DNA of 20,583 nt from VFJL01 sp043721435 (lineage in GTDB: Bacteria; Pseudomonadota; Gammaproteobacteria; Burkholderiales; Nitrosomonadaceae): positions 1-20,583 of the forward strand of contig JAYSQR010000061.1 in assembly GCA_043721435.1 (NCBI GenBank), written 5' to 3'. This document shows, piece by piece, positions 7,765-15,373 of this stretch (position 1 is its first letter; every line of letters begins with the position of its first letter). The notes under the pieces are model-generated. The model searched no databases, was not told the DNA's origin, and saw only the letters and a list, made by a program, of their open reading frames with translations. Both the position numbers and the translations under genes were made by a program.

Positions 7765-8682
7765 TTGGCCGCCACACCAAATAGACCAGATTTCAATCTT
7801 GCCACATTCCACAGCTGGCTGCTTGATCCGTCATCACGCTTGAATGTGGCAATACTGCTGTCATTGATTTTCCATGCAGTTGTATTGTTTGGTGTGACCT
7901 TCAAGCTTCCGCCTGCAAGAATCGACAAAGCTGCAGCACCGCTGGAAGTGGTGCTGGTAAATAGTAAATCCGCATTGAAACCGCACAAGGCAAATACGCT
8001 GGCGCAGGCCAACCTCGATGGCGGCGGCAACACTGACGACAACCGCCGTGCCAAGACTCCCCTTCCCCTGCTGCCGGAACACAAGCAACCGGTCGATGTG
8101 GCCAATGCCAAACAAAAGACTGAGCAACTCGAACAGGAGGTGAAAAGGTTGATGACTGCGGCCAATAGCAAGCGAGACGTCCATCAACCTGATCTGCAAT
8201 CAGAGCGACTGGTACAGAGACAGGACATGCCCAGCACCACTGATCTGGTTCAGCGCAGCCTTGAGATTGCGCGCTTGGAAGCGCAGATCGCCAAGGACTA
8301 TGAGGCCTATCAGAAGCGCCCAAAACGCAGATTCATCGGCGCCCGTGCGCAGGAGTACCGCTTTGCACGCTATGTCGAAGACTGGCGGGCGAAAGTGGAG
8401 CGGGTCGGAAATCTGAATTATCCTGAAGCCGCCAAGCGGGAAAAGCTGTTTGGAAACTTGCAGCTTACCGTTGGCATCAAGTCTGATGGCAGCTTGGAGT
8501 CGGTTGAAATCAACCGCTCCTCAGGAAAAAAGATTCTGGATGAGGCAGCGATACGTATTGTAAAACTCGCCGGGCAGAACGGCTTCGCTCCTTTTCCGCC
8601 TGACATCAGTCAAGATACCGACATCCTGCATATCACCCGTACCTGGGTATTTACCCGCTCGGACGAACTGCTGAGCGAATAA
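7765..8682 (+). CDS. TonB-family energy transducer
   Basis: A 305-residue inner-membrane protein with a periplasmic C-terminal TonB domain. TonB proteins pass proton-motive energy from ExbB/ExbD to outer-membrane receptors. A short cytoplasmic tail precedes one membrane segment at about 25-47 (NVAILLSLIFHAVVLFGVTF). The spacer is long and hydrophilic with a helical stretch near residues 110-135, rather than the usual rich Pro-Lys repeats. The C-terminal domain, about 215-305, has the family YPEAAKREKLFGNLQL block followed by VGIKSDGSLESVEI. The start is uncertain: the frame is open from 7690, has no ATG or GTG before the membrane segment, and TTG 7765 is the first plausible codon. No exbB or exbD is nearby, so a specialised role (polarity, envelope) remains possible. 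Confidence 0.82.
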   Translation: MAATPNRPDFNLATFHSWLLDPSSRLNVAILLSLIFHAVVLFGVTFKLPPARIDKAAAPLEVVLVNSKSALKPHKANTLAQANLDGGGNTDDNRRAKTPLPLLPEHKQPVDVANAKQKTEQLEQEVKRLMTAANSKRDVHQPDLQSERLVQRQDMPSTTDLVQRSLEIARLEAQIAKDYEAYQKRPKRRFIGARAQEYRFARYVEDWRAKVERVGNLNYPEAAKREKLFGNLQLTVGIKSDGSLESVEINRSSGKKILDEAAIRIVKLAGQNGFAPFPPDISQDTDILHITRTWVFTRSDELLSE

Positions 8683-8695
8683 TCAACACAGCTTC

Positions 8696-8713
8696 GAGCC
8701 TAGAGCCTAGAGC
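8696..8713. repeat. Short tandem repeat (GAGCCTA) between tonB-like gene and aroE
   Basis: The 7-base unit GAGCCTA occurs twice, followed by a partial third copy, within the 70-base gap. Its role is unknown. It lies directly before the candidate -35 of aroE. Confidence 0.6.
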
Positions 8714-8716
8714 TGC

Positions 8717-8745
8717 TTGACACTGTAGTGCTAACCACTAATCAT
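8717..8745 (+). promoter_or_regulatory. Possible promoter for aroE with very short or no leader
   Basis: A consensus TTGACA (8717-8722) is followed after 17 bases by AATCAT (8740-8745, four of six). The implied start falls at or next to the aroE ATG at 8753, which has no ribosome site. TAGTG (8726-8730) and CACTA (8736-8740) form a small inverted repeat within the spacer. The -10 is weak, so this is tentative. Confidence 0.3.
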
Positions 8746-8752
8746 TACGCTT

Positions 8753-9571
8753 ATGCCTGATCTTTATGCCGTCATCGGCAACCCCATTGCTCACAGCAAA
8801 TCACCGTTAATTCATGCTGAATTTTCCCGGCAGACCGGCCAGGACATGCGCTATGAAGCCATCCTTGTGCCGCCAGATGGCTTTGTCATAGCGGTAGAAA
8901 CCTTCCGGCAATGTGGTGGCAAGGGCATGAATGTGACCGTTCCGTTTAAGCTTGAGGCTTGCAAGATTTCGACACGCCTGACTGAACGGGCCGCCGCTGC
9001 CCAGGCGGTCAACACGCTCGTATTCGATAACGATGAAATTCTCGGTGACAACACCGATGGCACCGGATTGGTGCGCGATATTGTAATCAATCTGGATTTT
9101 GTCATTGCGGGTAAGCGGGTGTTGCTAATGGGCGCGGGTGGGGCCGCCCGTGGCGTGCTGCTGCCGCTACTGGAACACCAGCCGCAGCTGCTGACCATCG
9201 CCAATCGCACCGCACAAAAAGCACACGAGCTGCTGCAGCAGTTTTCTGCATATGGAAGTATCGCATCCGCTGATTATGCGGAGCTGGCCGGACAGAAATT
9301 CGACATTGTCATCAATGCCACCTCCGCCAGCCTGAGTGGCAAGCTGCCGCCACTACCCCCAGGCGTGTTCGCTGCCGAGTCGCTGGCCTATGACATGATG
9401 TACGGCAGTGGGCTCACAGCTTTTCTGCAATTTGCGCAACAGCAAGGCGCGACCCACTTGGCCGACGGCATAGGCATGCTGGTGGAGCAGGCAGCGGAAT
9501 CGTTTTTCCTGTGGCGCGGAGTGAGACCGGAAACGGAGCCTGTGATTGCGATGCTAAGGCCAGAGACATGA
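8753..9571 (+). CDS. aroE: Shikimate dehydrogenase (NADP+)
   Basis: Reduces 3-dehydroshikimate to shikimate with NADPH, the fourth step of the shikimate pathway to aromatic amino acids and folate. Its 272 residues are the usual length. The substrate-binding N-terminal domain has IGNPIAHSKSPLIH (8-21). The catalytic lysine is K66 in NVTVPFK and the partner aspartate is D102 in DNTDGTG, with AVNT at 85-88. The Rossmann nucleotide site is GAGGAARGVL (about 128-136), followed by the NRT motif that contacts the NADP phosphate. The ATG at 8753 has no evident ribosome site. mtgA follows 30 bases later on the same strand and is probably co-transcribed. Identification is certain. Confidence 0.98.
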   Translation: MPDLYAVIGNPIAHSKSPLIHAEFSRQTGQDMRYEAILVPPDGFVIAVETFRQCGGKGMNVTVPFKLEACKISTRLTERAAAAQAVNTLVFDNDEILGDNTDGTGLVRDIVINLDFVIAGKRVLLMGAGGAARGVLLPLLEHQPQLLTIANRTAQKAHELLQQFSAYGSIASADYAELAGQKFDIVINATSASLSGKLPPLPPGVFAAESLAYDMMYGSGLTAFLQFAQQQGATHLADGIGMLVEQAAESFFLWRGVRPETEPVIAMLRPET

Positions 9572-9601
9572 AGATGCGGATTTAGAATTATCCAATAAAG
9601 T

Positions 9602-10300
9602 ATGGGAAAACTTCTCAAGCGCTGGCTCTGGCGATTTCTCTTCTTTCTCACCGGCGCAGTATTGCTCTATCAATTATGGGTTTTCAGCCATATTGTTTAC
9701 TGGAATTTCTATAACCCATCTACCAGTGCATTCATGCAAGAGCGTCTGGATGTGCTGCAAGAGAAGAAACCCGAAGCAATGTTGCACCATCAATGGGTGC
9801 CTTACGAGCGGATTTCTCCCCATCTCAAGCGCGCCATCATTGCGGCCGAAGATGGCAAATTTCTGCAGCATGAAGGCTTCGATTTTGAGGCTATTCAGAA
9901 AGCCTACGAGAAGAACCTGGAAAAGGGAAAGTTTGTTAGGGGTGGCTCCACCATCAGCCAGCAGCTTGCGAAGAATCTGTTTCTCTCTGGCAAAAAAACA
10001 CCGTGGCGCAAGATCGAGGAAGCCATCATTACGCTGGTGCTGGAAAATGTGATGTCCAAGCGCCGCATTCTGGAAATTTACTTGAACAAGATCGAGTGGG
10101 GCAATGGTGTATTCGGTGCAGAAGCTGCCAGCCGCCACTACTACGGTGTCTCCGCTTCAGCCCTCACGGCAAAACAAGCCGCCCATCTCGCCGCAATGGT
10201 TCCCAACCCGCGTTTCTATGATCTCAATCGCAATACGCCGTGGCTGCTGAAAAAAACCGATATCATTTTCAACCGGATGGTTTCGACACAGATCCCGTGA
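9602..10300 (+). CDS. mtgA: Monofunctional biosynthetic peptidoglycan transglycosylase
   Basis: Polymerises lipid II into glycan strands in the periplasm without a transpeptidase domain (family GT51). Its 232 residues match the normal size. A single membrane anchor lies at about 10-30. The first catalytic block is AAEDGKFLQHEGFD, with the catalytic glutamate E83 and H90. The second is RGGSTISQQLAKNLF (113-127), followed by the MSKRRILEIYLN and EWGNGVFG blocks. All hallmark motifs are present, so the enzyme should be active. It starts 30 bases after aroE, and no terminator with a T-run separates it from what follows. A compact GGGCA-TAT-TGCCC inverted repeat lies 28 bases after the stop (10328-10340). 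Confidence 0.97.
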   Translation: MGKLLKRWLWRFLFFLTGAVLLYQLWVFSHIVYWNFYNPSTSAFMQERLDVLQEKKPEAMLHHQWVPYERISPHLKRAIIAAEDGKFLQHEGFDFEAIQKAYEKNLEKGKFVRGGSTISQQLAKNLFLSGKKTPWRKIEEAIITLVLENVMSKRRILEIYLNKIEWGNGVFGAEAASRHYYGVSASALTAKQAAHLAAMVPNPRFYDLNRNTPWLLKKTDIIFNRMVSTQIP

Positions 10301-10370
10301 CAATCCGTGGCTGGTGCCGCAAGTATGGGGCATATTGCCCTGCGTCCAGCGTCCTACCCAGGATAATTAT

Positions 10371-10399
10371 TCGACCTAGCCCCTGATTTTCCTTACAAT
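10371..10399 (+). promoter_or_regulatory. Candidate promoter for mgtE
   Basis: TCGACC (10371-10376, four of six) and TACAAT (10394-10399, five of six) are spaced by 17 bases. The predicted start near 10406 leaves a leader of about 30 bases. That is too short for a magnesium riboswitch such as the M-box or mgtA leader, so control at that level is not expected. Confidence 0.4.
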
Positions 10400-10434
10400 C
10401 TGGCAATTTTGTCTCGCTGTTGGGGCGATCTGCC

Positions 10435-11877
10435 ATGACCGAAGCAAACAACCGCAGAGAAACGGAAAACCTGCAAGTGCAATTGCAGAAGGTGATCCAT
10501 TTGCTGAGCAAGCACAAACTGATGGCGGGTTTTGTGCAGATGCAGGAAATGCCGCACCATGAGTTGACCGAATCCCTGGTGCATAAACAGAATCTGGCAG
10601 AACTGCAACAGTTGCTCGATAGGCTCCATCCTGCCGACGTTGCTTATATTCTGGAAGCCTTGCCACTGCAAGATCGTCTGACGATCTGGGATCTGGTCAA
10701 GGCAGAGCGGGACGGTGAGATCCTGCTGGAAGCTTCCGATGCGGTACGCGAAACGCTTATCGCTGCCATGGATGGCAACGAATTGGTAGCTGCGACGGAG
10801 CAACTTGATGCAGATGAGATTGCCGATCTTGCCCCCGACTTGCCGCGCTATGTTATCGACGATGTGTTCCAGTCGCTACCGGTGGAGGAGCGCGAGCAGT
10901 TGCGTGCCGCCATGTCCTACCCGGAAGATGCAGTGGGGGCATTGATGGATTTCGATATGGTCACGATCCGCGAAGATGTGACGCTGGAAGTGGTGCTGCG
11001 CTATCTGCGACGGCTGGATGAACTGCCTGGCCATACTGACCAGCTGTTCGTGGTAGACCGGAACGAACATCTCAAGGGTGTGTTGCCAGTAAATCGTCTA
11101 CTGGTGAGTGATCCCGATACCGAAGTGGCGGTGGTGATGTCTACGGAAATGTTGAAGCTTCACCCCAACGATAAAGCACAACAGGCGGCGCATGCATTCG
11201 AGCGTTATGATCTTGTTTCCGCCTCAGTGGTGGATGCGAAGGGAAAGCTGGTGGGGCGCGTTACCGTTAATGCGGTGATGGATTTCATCCGCGAGGAATC
11301 GGAAAATGAAGCACTCAAGCTGGGTGGTTTGAGCGAAGAAGAAGATTTGTTTGCTCCGGTGTGGAAGAGCGTGAAGAATCGCTGGGTCTGGCTGGCGGTC
11401 AATCTGGTGACGGCATTTATTGCCTCACGCGTGATCGGTATATTTGAAGACTCCATCGAAAAACTGGTAGCGTTGGCGGCGCTGATGCCGATCATTGCCG
11501 GCATCGGCGGTAACTCTGGTAATCAAACCATCACCATGATTGTACGCGCCCTTGCTTTGGGGCAGCTCAACCTCGGCAATGCACGCAAGCTGTTTGCCAA
11601 GGAAATCGGAGTGAGTGCCGTAAATGGTATGGTATGGGGCAGTGCAGTCGGGCTATTTGCCTTCCTTATTTATGACAGTGTTGCCCTCGGTCTGGTGATG
11701 GCCTTGGCGATGACATTGAATCTGCTGTTGGCGGCATCCTTGGGAGTGTTGATTCCATTGGTTCTGCAAAAATTAGGGCGTGACCCGGCGGCAGGCTCCA
11801 GTGTGATGATCACCGCCGTTACCGACAGCGGTGGATTTTTTATTTTTCTGGGACTGGCTACAATTTTCTTGTTGTAG
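10435..11877 (+). CDS. mgtE: MgtE-type magnesium transporter
   Basis: An inner-membrane Mg2+ channel gated by intracellular Mg2+. I use the ATG at 10435 (480 residues), with GGGG about 9 bases upstream, over a TTG five codons earlier. An N-domain of helical repeats fills the first 125 or so residues (LHPADVAYILEALP is typical). Two CBS domains follow at about 130-255; Mg2+ bound between these and the N-domain closes the pore in studied homologues. The transmembrane part begins near residue 310 and contains the family signature MPIIAGIGGNSGNQT. The final segments run to the stop. Length and domain order are standard. It converges with lysA, with 6 bases between the stops. Confidence 0.96.
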   Translation: MTEANNRRETENLQVQLQKVIHLLSKHKLMAGFVQMQEMPHHELTESLVHKQNLAELQQLLDRLHPADVAYILEALPLQDRLTIWDLVKAERDGEILLEASDAVRETLIAAMDGNELVAATEQLDADEIADLAPDLPRYVIDDVFQSLPVEEREQLRAAMSYPEDAVGALMDFDMVTIREDVTLEVVLRYLRRLDELPGHTDQLFVVDRNEHLKGVLPVNRLLVSDPDTEVAVVMSTEMLKLHPNDKAQQAAHAFERYDLVSASVVDAKGKLVGRVTVNAVMDFIREESENEALKLGGLSEEEDLFAPVWKSVKNRWVWLAVNLVTAFIASRVIGIFEDSIEKLVALAALMPIIAGIGGNSGNQTITMIVRALALGQLNLGNARKLFAKEIGVSAVNGMVWGSAVGLFAFLIYDSVALGLVMALAMTLNLLLAASLGVLIPLVLQKLGRDPAAGSSVMITAVTDSGGFFIFLGLATIFLL

Positions 11878-11878
11878 C
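11857..11878. other. Hairpin spanning the mgtE stop codon at the convergent junction
   Basis: GCTACAA (11857-11863) pairs perfectly with TTGTAGC (11872-11878) around an 8-base loop, so the TAG stop sits in the right arm. No T-run follows directly in either direction (a plus-strand T6 begins at 11894). It could still aid termination or transcript stability between mgtE and lysA; this is inference. Confidence 0.35.
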
Positions 11879-11883
11879 GGAAA

Positions 11884-13137
11884 TCAAGGCAGGATTTTTT
11901 CGCCAGCGATCAATTGCTCCATCGACTCGCGTTCGCGGATCAGGTGGATTCGGTCGCCGTCTACCATTACCTCAGCGGCGCGGGGGCGGGTATTGTAATT
12001 GGAACTCATGCTCATGCCGTAGGCCCCGGCAGACATGACGGCGAGCAAATCTCCCTGGGATAGGGCAAGTTTGCGGTCATGTCCCAGAAAATCCCCGGTT
12101 TCACAGACCGGGCCAACGATTTGATAGGTTTTAGCGTTACTGCCGTTTGCAGCGACTGGCAGGATTTCGTGGTATGCGTCATAGAGCGCCGGGCGTATCA
12201 GATCATTCATGGCTGCATCCACGATGGCGAAATCCCGATGAGGCGTATGTTTGAGGTACTCAACACGGGTAAGCAGTAAGCCAGCATTCCCTACCAGCGC
12301 GCGTCCAGGTTCGATCAAAATGCGCTGGCCCCGCTGACCGATGTCGGCACACAATGCCGCAACATAGTCCCGTGCCGCTGGCGGTTTTTCTGCGGAATAG
12401 CGGATCCCCAGTCCACCGCCCAAATCCAGATGTTCGATCTGCAATCCCTGTGCTTCCAGACGGTTCAGCAGGCCAAGCATTTTCCCGCAGGCTTCAACGA
12501 AAGGGTCAAGTTCGGTCAGTTGCGAACCGATATGACAGTCCAGTCCGGTAATATGTACGTTGGCAAACTGCCGGGCAGAGAGATAGAGTTTCTCCGCTTC
12601 ATCGAAAGGGATGCCGAACTTGTTTTCCTTGAGGCCGGTGGAAATGTAAGGGTGAGTTTTTGCATCTACATCAGGGTTGACTCGCAAGCTCACCGGCGCG
12701 ATCTTGCCCATCTCAGTCGCTATCCGGTTCAGCGTTACCAATTCAGCTTCCGACTCCACGTTGAAGCAGAATATTCCGGCTGCAAGCGCTGCACGCATTT
12801 CGTCAGGGCGTTTACCCACGCCGGAAAATACCACTTTCTGCGGATCACCGCCGGCATTCAGCACCCGCTGCAGTTCCCCGCCGGAAACGATGTCGAAGCC
12901 ACTGCCGAGACGGGCGAATAAATTGAGTACGGCGAGATTTGAGTTGGCCTTGACCGCATAGCACACCAGATGATCGCGTCCGGCAAAGGCCGAGTCGAAT
13001 TCCTGGTAGGCGGCAGTCAGTGCCGCGCGTGAATAGACATAGCAAGGGGTGCCAAATTCTGTGGCAATGCGATCCAACGCAATCGATTCGACACAGAGCT
13101 TGGCGTTGCGATAAGGAAATGACGGGAAGCCGCTCAC
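11884..13137 (-). CDS. lysA: Diaminopimelate decarboxylase
   Basis: Converts meso-diaminopimelate to lysine, the last step of lysine biosynthesis, using pyridoxal phosphate. At 417 residues it has the usual length. The cofactor lysine is K63 in CYAVKANSN. The phosphate and ring sites include HIGSQL (202-207), the DLGGGLG loop (238-244) and EPGRALV (276-282). The second-subunit catalytic cysteine is C345 in GPVCETGDF. The C-terminal block AGAYGMSMSSNYNTRPR is intact. The start is a GTG at 13137 that overlaps the stop of the upstream lipoprotein gene as GTGA, with a purine-rich run before it, which indicates coupled translation. It is the last gene of the minus-strand series. Confidence 0.98.
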   Translation of the reverse strand: MSGFPSFPYRNAKLCVESIALDRIATEFGTPCYVYSRAALTAAYQEFDSAFAGRDHLVCYAVKANSNLAVLNLFARLGSGFDIVSGGELQRVLNAGGDPQKVVFSGVGKRPDEMRAALAAGIFCFNVESEAELVTLNRIATEMGKIAPVSLRVNPDVDAKTHPYISTGLKENKFGIPFDEAEKLYLSARQFANVHITGLDCHIGSQLTELDPFVEACGKMLGLLNRLEAQGLQIEHLDLGGGLGIRYSAEKPPAARDYVAALCADIGQRGQRILIEPGRALVGNAGLLLTRVEYLKHTPHRDFAIVDAAMNDLIRPALYDAYHEILPVAANGSNAKTYQIVGPVCETGDFLGHDRKLALSQGDLLAVMSAGAYGMSMSSNYNTRPRAAEVMVDGDRIHLIRERESMEQLIAGEKILP

Positions 13138-13259
13138 TTCTTTTTCTCTTCGTCCTTGGATTGCTGTGCAGGCGCATCTTGCGGAAGATAGAGCGGTCCT
13201 TTCAGACCGCAGGCGCCAAGAAGCAGGACTAGCAGAGTGGTGATACAGAATTTATGCAT
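13134..13259 (-). CDS. Small LptM-like lipoprotein
   Basis: A 41-residue lipoprotein. The ATG at 13259 gives a classic signal: MHKF, a hydrophobic stretch ITTLLVLLLGA, then the lipobox cysteine in LLGACG. After the cysteine the sequence GLKGPLYLP is the hallmark of the LptM (formerly YifL) family, which helps LptD mature for LPS transport in E. coli. The tail is short, charged and ends in lysines. The frame is open further upstream, but a longer N-terminus would bury the signal peptide. The stop TGA overlaps the lysA GTG. This lipoprotein-lysA pairing is common in proteobacteria. Family membership is convincing; an LPS-transport role is inferred. Confidence 0.88.
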   Translation of the reverse strand: MHKFCITTLLVLLLGACGLKGPLYLPQDAPAQQSKDEEKKK

Positions 13260-13302
13260 GGGATAATTACCCGGACTATGGATGCAAAATACTAACATAA
13301 AG

Positions 13303-13314
13303 GCATTGCAATGC
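13303..13314. promoter_or_regulatory. 12-base palindrome upstream of the lipoprotein-lysA pair
   Basis: GCATTGCAATGC is a perfect palindrome in the 69-base gap between the YgjP-type protease gene and the lipoprotein gene, 44 bases before the lipoprotein start. It could be an operator for the lptM-like/lysA unit. No convincing -35/-10 pair was found beside it, so function is speculative. Confidence 0.25.
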
Positions 13315-13328
13315 ATGAACCCGAATCG

Positions 13329-14087
13329 TCACCCAAGCTTCTGCAATTCCTTTCGCACTGCCAGATAATCCGGGTAAATGCTTGCCACCGTTTGCCAGAA
13401 TGCCGGGGAGTGGTTCATCTCGATAAGGTGTGACAGTTCGTGCGCCACCACGTAATCCACCAGAGGGAGCGGCATTTGGACCAGTCGCCAGTTGAGACGG
13501 ACGACCCCGCACGCATTGCAACTGCCCCACTGAGTTCTGGCACGCGATAGCCGTAGTTGTGGCTGCGGTACACCGAGTTTATTCGCGTACAGTGCGATGC
13601 GTTCACTGAAGCAAGCCAGTGCCTGCTGGCTATACCATGTCATCACGATTTCCTCGATTTGCGACATAGTCAGTACGGATGGCAATGGCAATGCCAGTTG
13701 TTTGTCTTCTGTTCCGGTTTTCATTCTTGCCCGGGTCATTTGCATTACTCCAGGCGCTGTCGTTGTCAACTGCCATGGCTCCCCCAGTAGCTGGAAAATC
13801 GCAGCCTCCTCCCACACCAGCCGGATCGTTTTTTTGTTTGCCCATTCGGCAAGTTTTTTTACCACCCAGTCGGCTTTGTCGCGTAAAGCCGATTCGACCC
13901 AGTGCAGCGACTCTCGCGGTGGAATGCTGACAGTCAGGCCATCGCTGTCTATTTTCATGCCGATGGTTCGGCGTCTGCAACGCTTGAGTGTATAGACCAC
14001 TTCCTTGCCATTCAAACTGACACGGTAAATTTCCCCCGCAGGGGCTACTCGATCTTTTGACGGGAATTGAAGCGGATTTTCTGTCAT
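13329..14087 (-). CDS. YgjP-like (DUF45, M48-type) metalloprotease
   Basis: A 252-residue protein with a YgjP-like metallopeptidase domain. The zinc motif is VVAHELSHLIEMNHSPAFW, giving H216, E217 and H220 of HExxH and a probable third ligand H226. The preceding TQWGSCN block (about 185-191) is the other family hallmark. The N-terminal 100 residues hold the short strands RRRTIGMKIDSDGLTVSIP typical of this family. There is no signal peptide or membrane segment, so it is expected in the cytoplasm. Substrates are unknown; the family is poorly characterised. A GGAGAG ribosome site precedes the ATG at 14087, and the start overlaps the plsC stop as ATGA, so it is probably co-translated with plsC. 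Confidence 0.88.
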   Translation of the reverse strand: MTENPLQFPSKDRVAPAGEIYRVSLNGKEVVYTLKRCRRRTIGMKIDSDGLTVSIPPRESLHWVESALRDKADWVVKKLAEWANKKTIRLVWEEAAIFQLLGEPWQLTTTAPGVMQMTRARMKTGTEDKQLALPLPSVLTMSQIEEIVMTWYSQQALACFSERIALYANKLGVPQPQLRLSRARTQWGSCNACGVVRLNWRLVQMPLPLVDYVVAHELSHLIEMNHSPAFWQTVASIYPDYLAVRKELQKLG

Positions 14088-14842
14088 CGATTCTCTCCCG
14101 TCGAATGGGAGCGTGATGTTTCCTGGTTACTGATGCGGGCCGTCTCGGCTTCAATCCATGCCTCCACCCTGGTATTGAGCTCGCCCGGTTCCATACCGGT
14201 GGAATCTATCGGCGCACCGATGCTGACGGTAATCGTACCCGGTAGTTTGACAAAGGCATCTTTGCTCCAGAACTCCCCTGCATTGTGCGCGACCGGCACC
14301 ACCGGCGCATCGGCATGGGTTGCAAGCCATGCGCCGCCAATGCCGTATTTGCCTTTCTCCCCGGGGGTGATGCGAGTACCTTCCGGGAAAATCACGATCC
14401 AGAATCCCTGCCGCAGTCGGTCTTTGCCTTGTTTGACAATCTGTTTCAGCGCTGCCTTTCCGGAACCGCGATCGATGGCGATGGGACTGGTCATCGCCAG
14501 TCCCCAGCCGAAGAAGGGAATGCGCAGCAACTCTTTTTTAAGCACCCACACCTGCGGTGGAAAGATCTGTTGGAATGCCAGAGTCTCCCATGCCGATTGA
14601 TGTTTCGACAACACGATACTTGGTGTTTTTGGAATATGTTCTGCTCCCAGTACGCGGTAGCGAACGCCGCAGATGACGCGCAGCAGGAACAGCATCAGAT
14701 GCGCCCAGCCGGAGATGATGCGATAGCGGCTGAGCGGCGGCAGCGGAAATGTGGCCAGCGCAATCAGCGCATAAGGCGGCGTGATGACGAACTGGATCAG
14801 GGTATAGAGTGTCGAGCGCAGCACCGCCAGGATCATGCTCAT
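14084..14842 (-). CDS. plsC: 1-acyl-sn-glycerol-3-phosphate acyltransferase (PlsC family)
   Basis: Adds the second acyl chain to lysophosphatidic acid to form phosphatidic acid at the inner membrane. Its 252 residues begin with a hydrophobic stretch that probably anchors it (about 5-35). The first acyltransferase motif is SKHQSAWETLAF (79-90), so the catalytic dyad is H81 with E86 instead of the usual aspartate (HX4E instead of HX4D). The substrate motif FPEGTR is intact at 152-157, with GSGKAALKQ before it. The first ATG (14842) overlaps the gmhB stop as ATGA. A second ATG at 14836 has an AGG at better spacing, so the true start may be two codons later. Specificity for lysophosphatidate rather than another lysolipid is inferred. 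Confidence 0.9.
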   Translation of the reverse strand: MSMILAVLRSTLYTLIQFVITPPYALIALATFPLPPLSRYRIISGWAHLMLFLLRVICGVRYRVLGAEHIPKTPSIVLSKHQSAWETLAFQQIFPPQVWVLKKELLRIPFFGWGLAMTSPIAIDRGSGKAALKQIVKQGKDRLRQGFWIVIFPEGTRITPGEKGKYGIGGAWLATHADAPVVPVAHNAGEFWSKDAFVKLPGTITVSIGAPIDSTGMEPGELNTRVEAWIEAETARISNQETSRSHSTGENR

Positions 14843-15372
14843 CCTGTCAGAGTGTCAACTGCTTGCGCCAGGTCGGCAAAAATCTGCGTATTTCCGGGAA
14901 GTCCACCCGTTGCTCTGGTCTCTTTGCCTTTACCGGTCAGCACCAGAACCGGAGTTGCACCCACTGCGGCCGCAGCCTGCAAGTCACGCAATGAATCGCC
15001 GATTGCGGGCGCGCCCTTCAAATCCAGGCTGAAACGCTGCGCAATTTCCTTAAACATGCCGGTTGAGGGCTTGCGGCAGTCGCACTGGTCTGCATGGGTG
15101 TGCGGACAGAAAAACATTGCATCGATACGCCCGCCTGCCTGGTTCACCGCCTTGCACATCTTGTCATTAATGGCATTGAACGCCGTCATGTCCAGCAAGC
15201 CGCGACCGATACCGGACTGATTGGTGGCGACCACCACCCGGTAACCGGCTTGGGTGAGATGGGCAATTGCTTCCAGGCTGCCGGGAATGGGTTTCCATTC
15301 ATCTGGTGTCTTGATGAAAGCGTCGCTGTCGTAATTGATGACGCCGTCACGGTCGAGAATGATCAATTTCAT
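14839..15372 (-). CDS. gmhB: D-glycero-D-manno-heptose 1,7-bisphosphate 7-phosphatase
   Basis: Removes the 7-phosphate from heptose bisphosphate in the pathway to ADP-heptose for the LPS inner core; acts in the cytoplasm. At 177 residues it is a standard single-domain HAD phosphatase. Catalytic aspartates are D7 and D9 in LDRDGVIN. The ATNQSGIGRG block is HAD motif II. The zinc site peculiar to this family is CPHTHADQCDC, giving C89, H91, C97 and C99. A lysine-containing motif III (CRKPSTGM) and the closing IGDSLRDLQAA complete the set. The start ATG is one base after the glyS stop, and the gene overlaps plsC by 4 bases, so it is part of the same transcript. Assignment is strong. Confidence 0.96.
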   Translation of the reverse strand: MKLIILDRDGVINYDSDAFIKTPDEWKPIPGSLEAIAHLTQAGYRVVVATNQSGIGRGLLDMTAFNAINDKMCKAVNQAGGRIDAMFFCPHTHADQCDCRKPSTGMFKEIAQRFSLDLKGAPAIGDSLRDLQAAAAVGATPVLVLTGKGKETRATGGLPGNTQIFADLAQAVDTLTG

Positions 15373-15373
15373 G

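Noticed and set aside
10328..10340. GGGCA-TAT-TGCCC hairpin after mtgA as an intrinsic terminator
   Set aside because: The loop is 3 bases and no T-run follows, so it does not meet the usual pattern.
10400..10434. Magnesium-sensing riboswitch ahead of mgtE
   Set aside because: The likely leader is only about 30 bases, far too short for known magnesium riboswitches.
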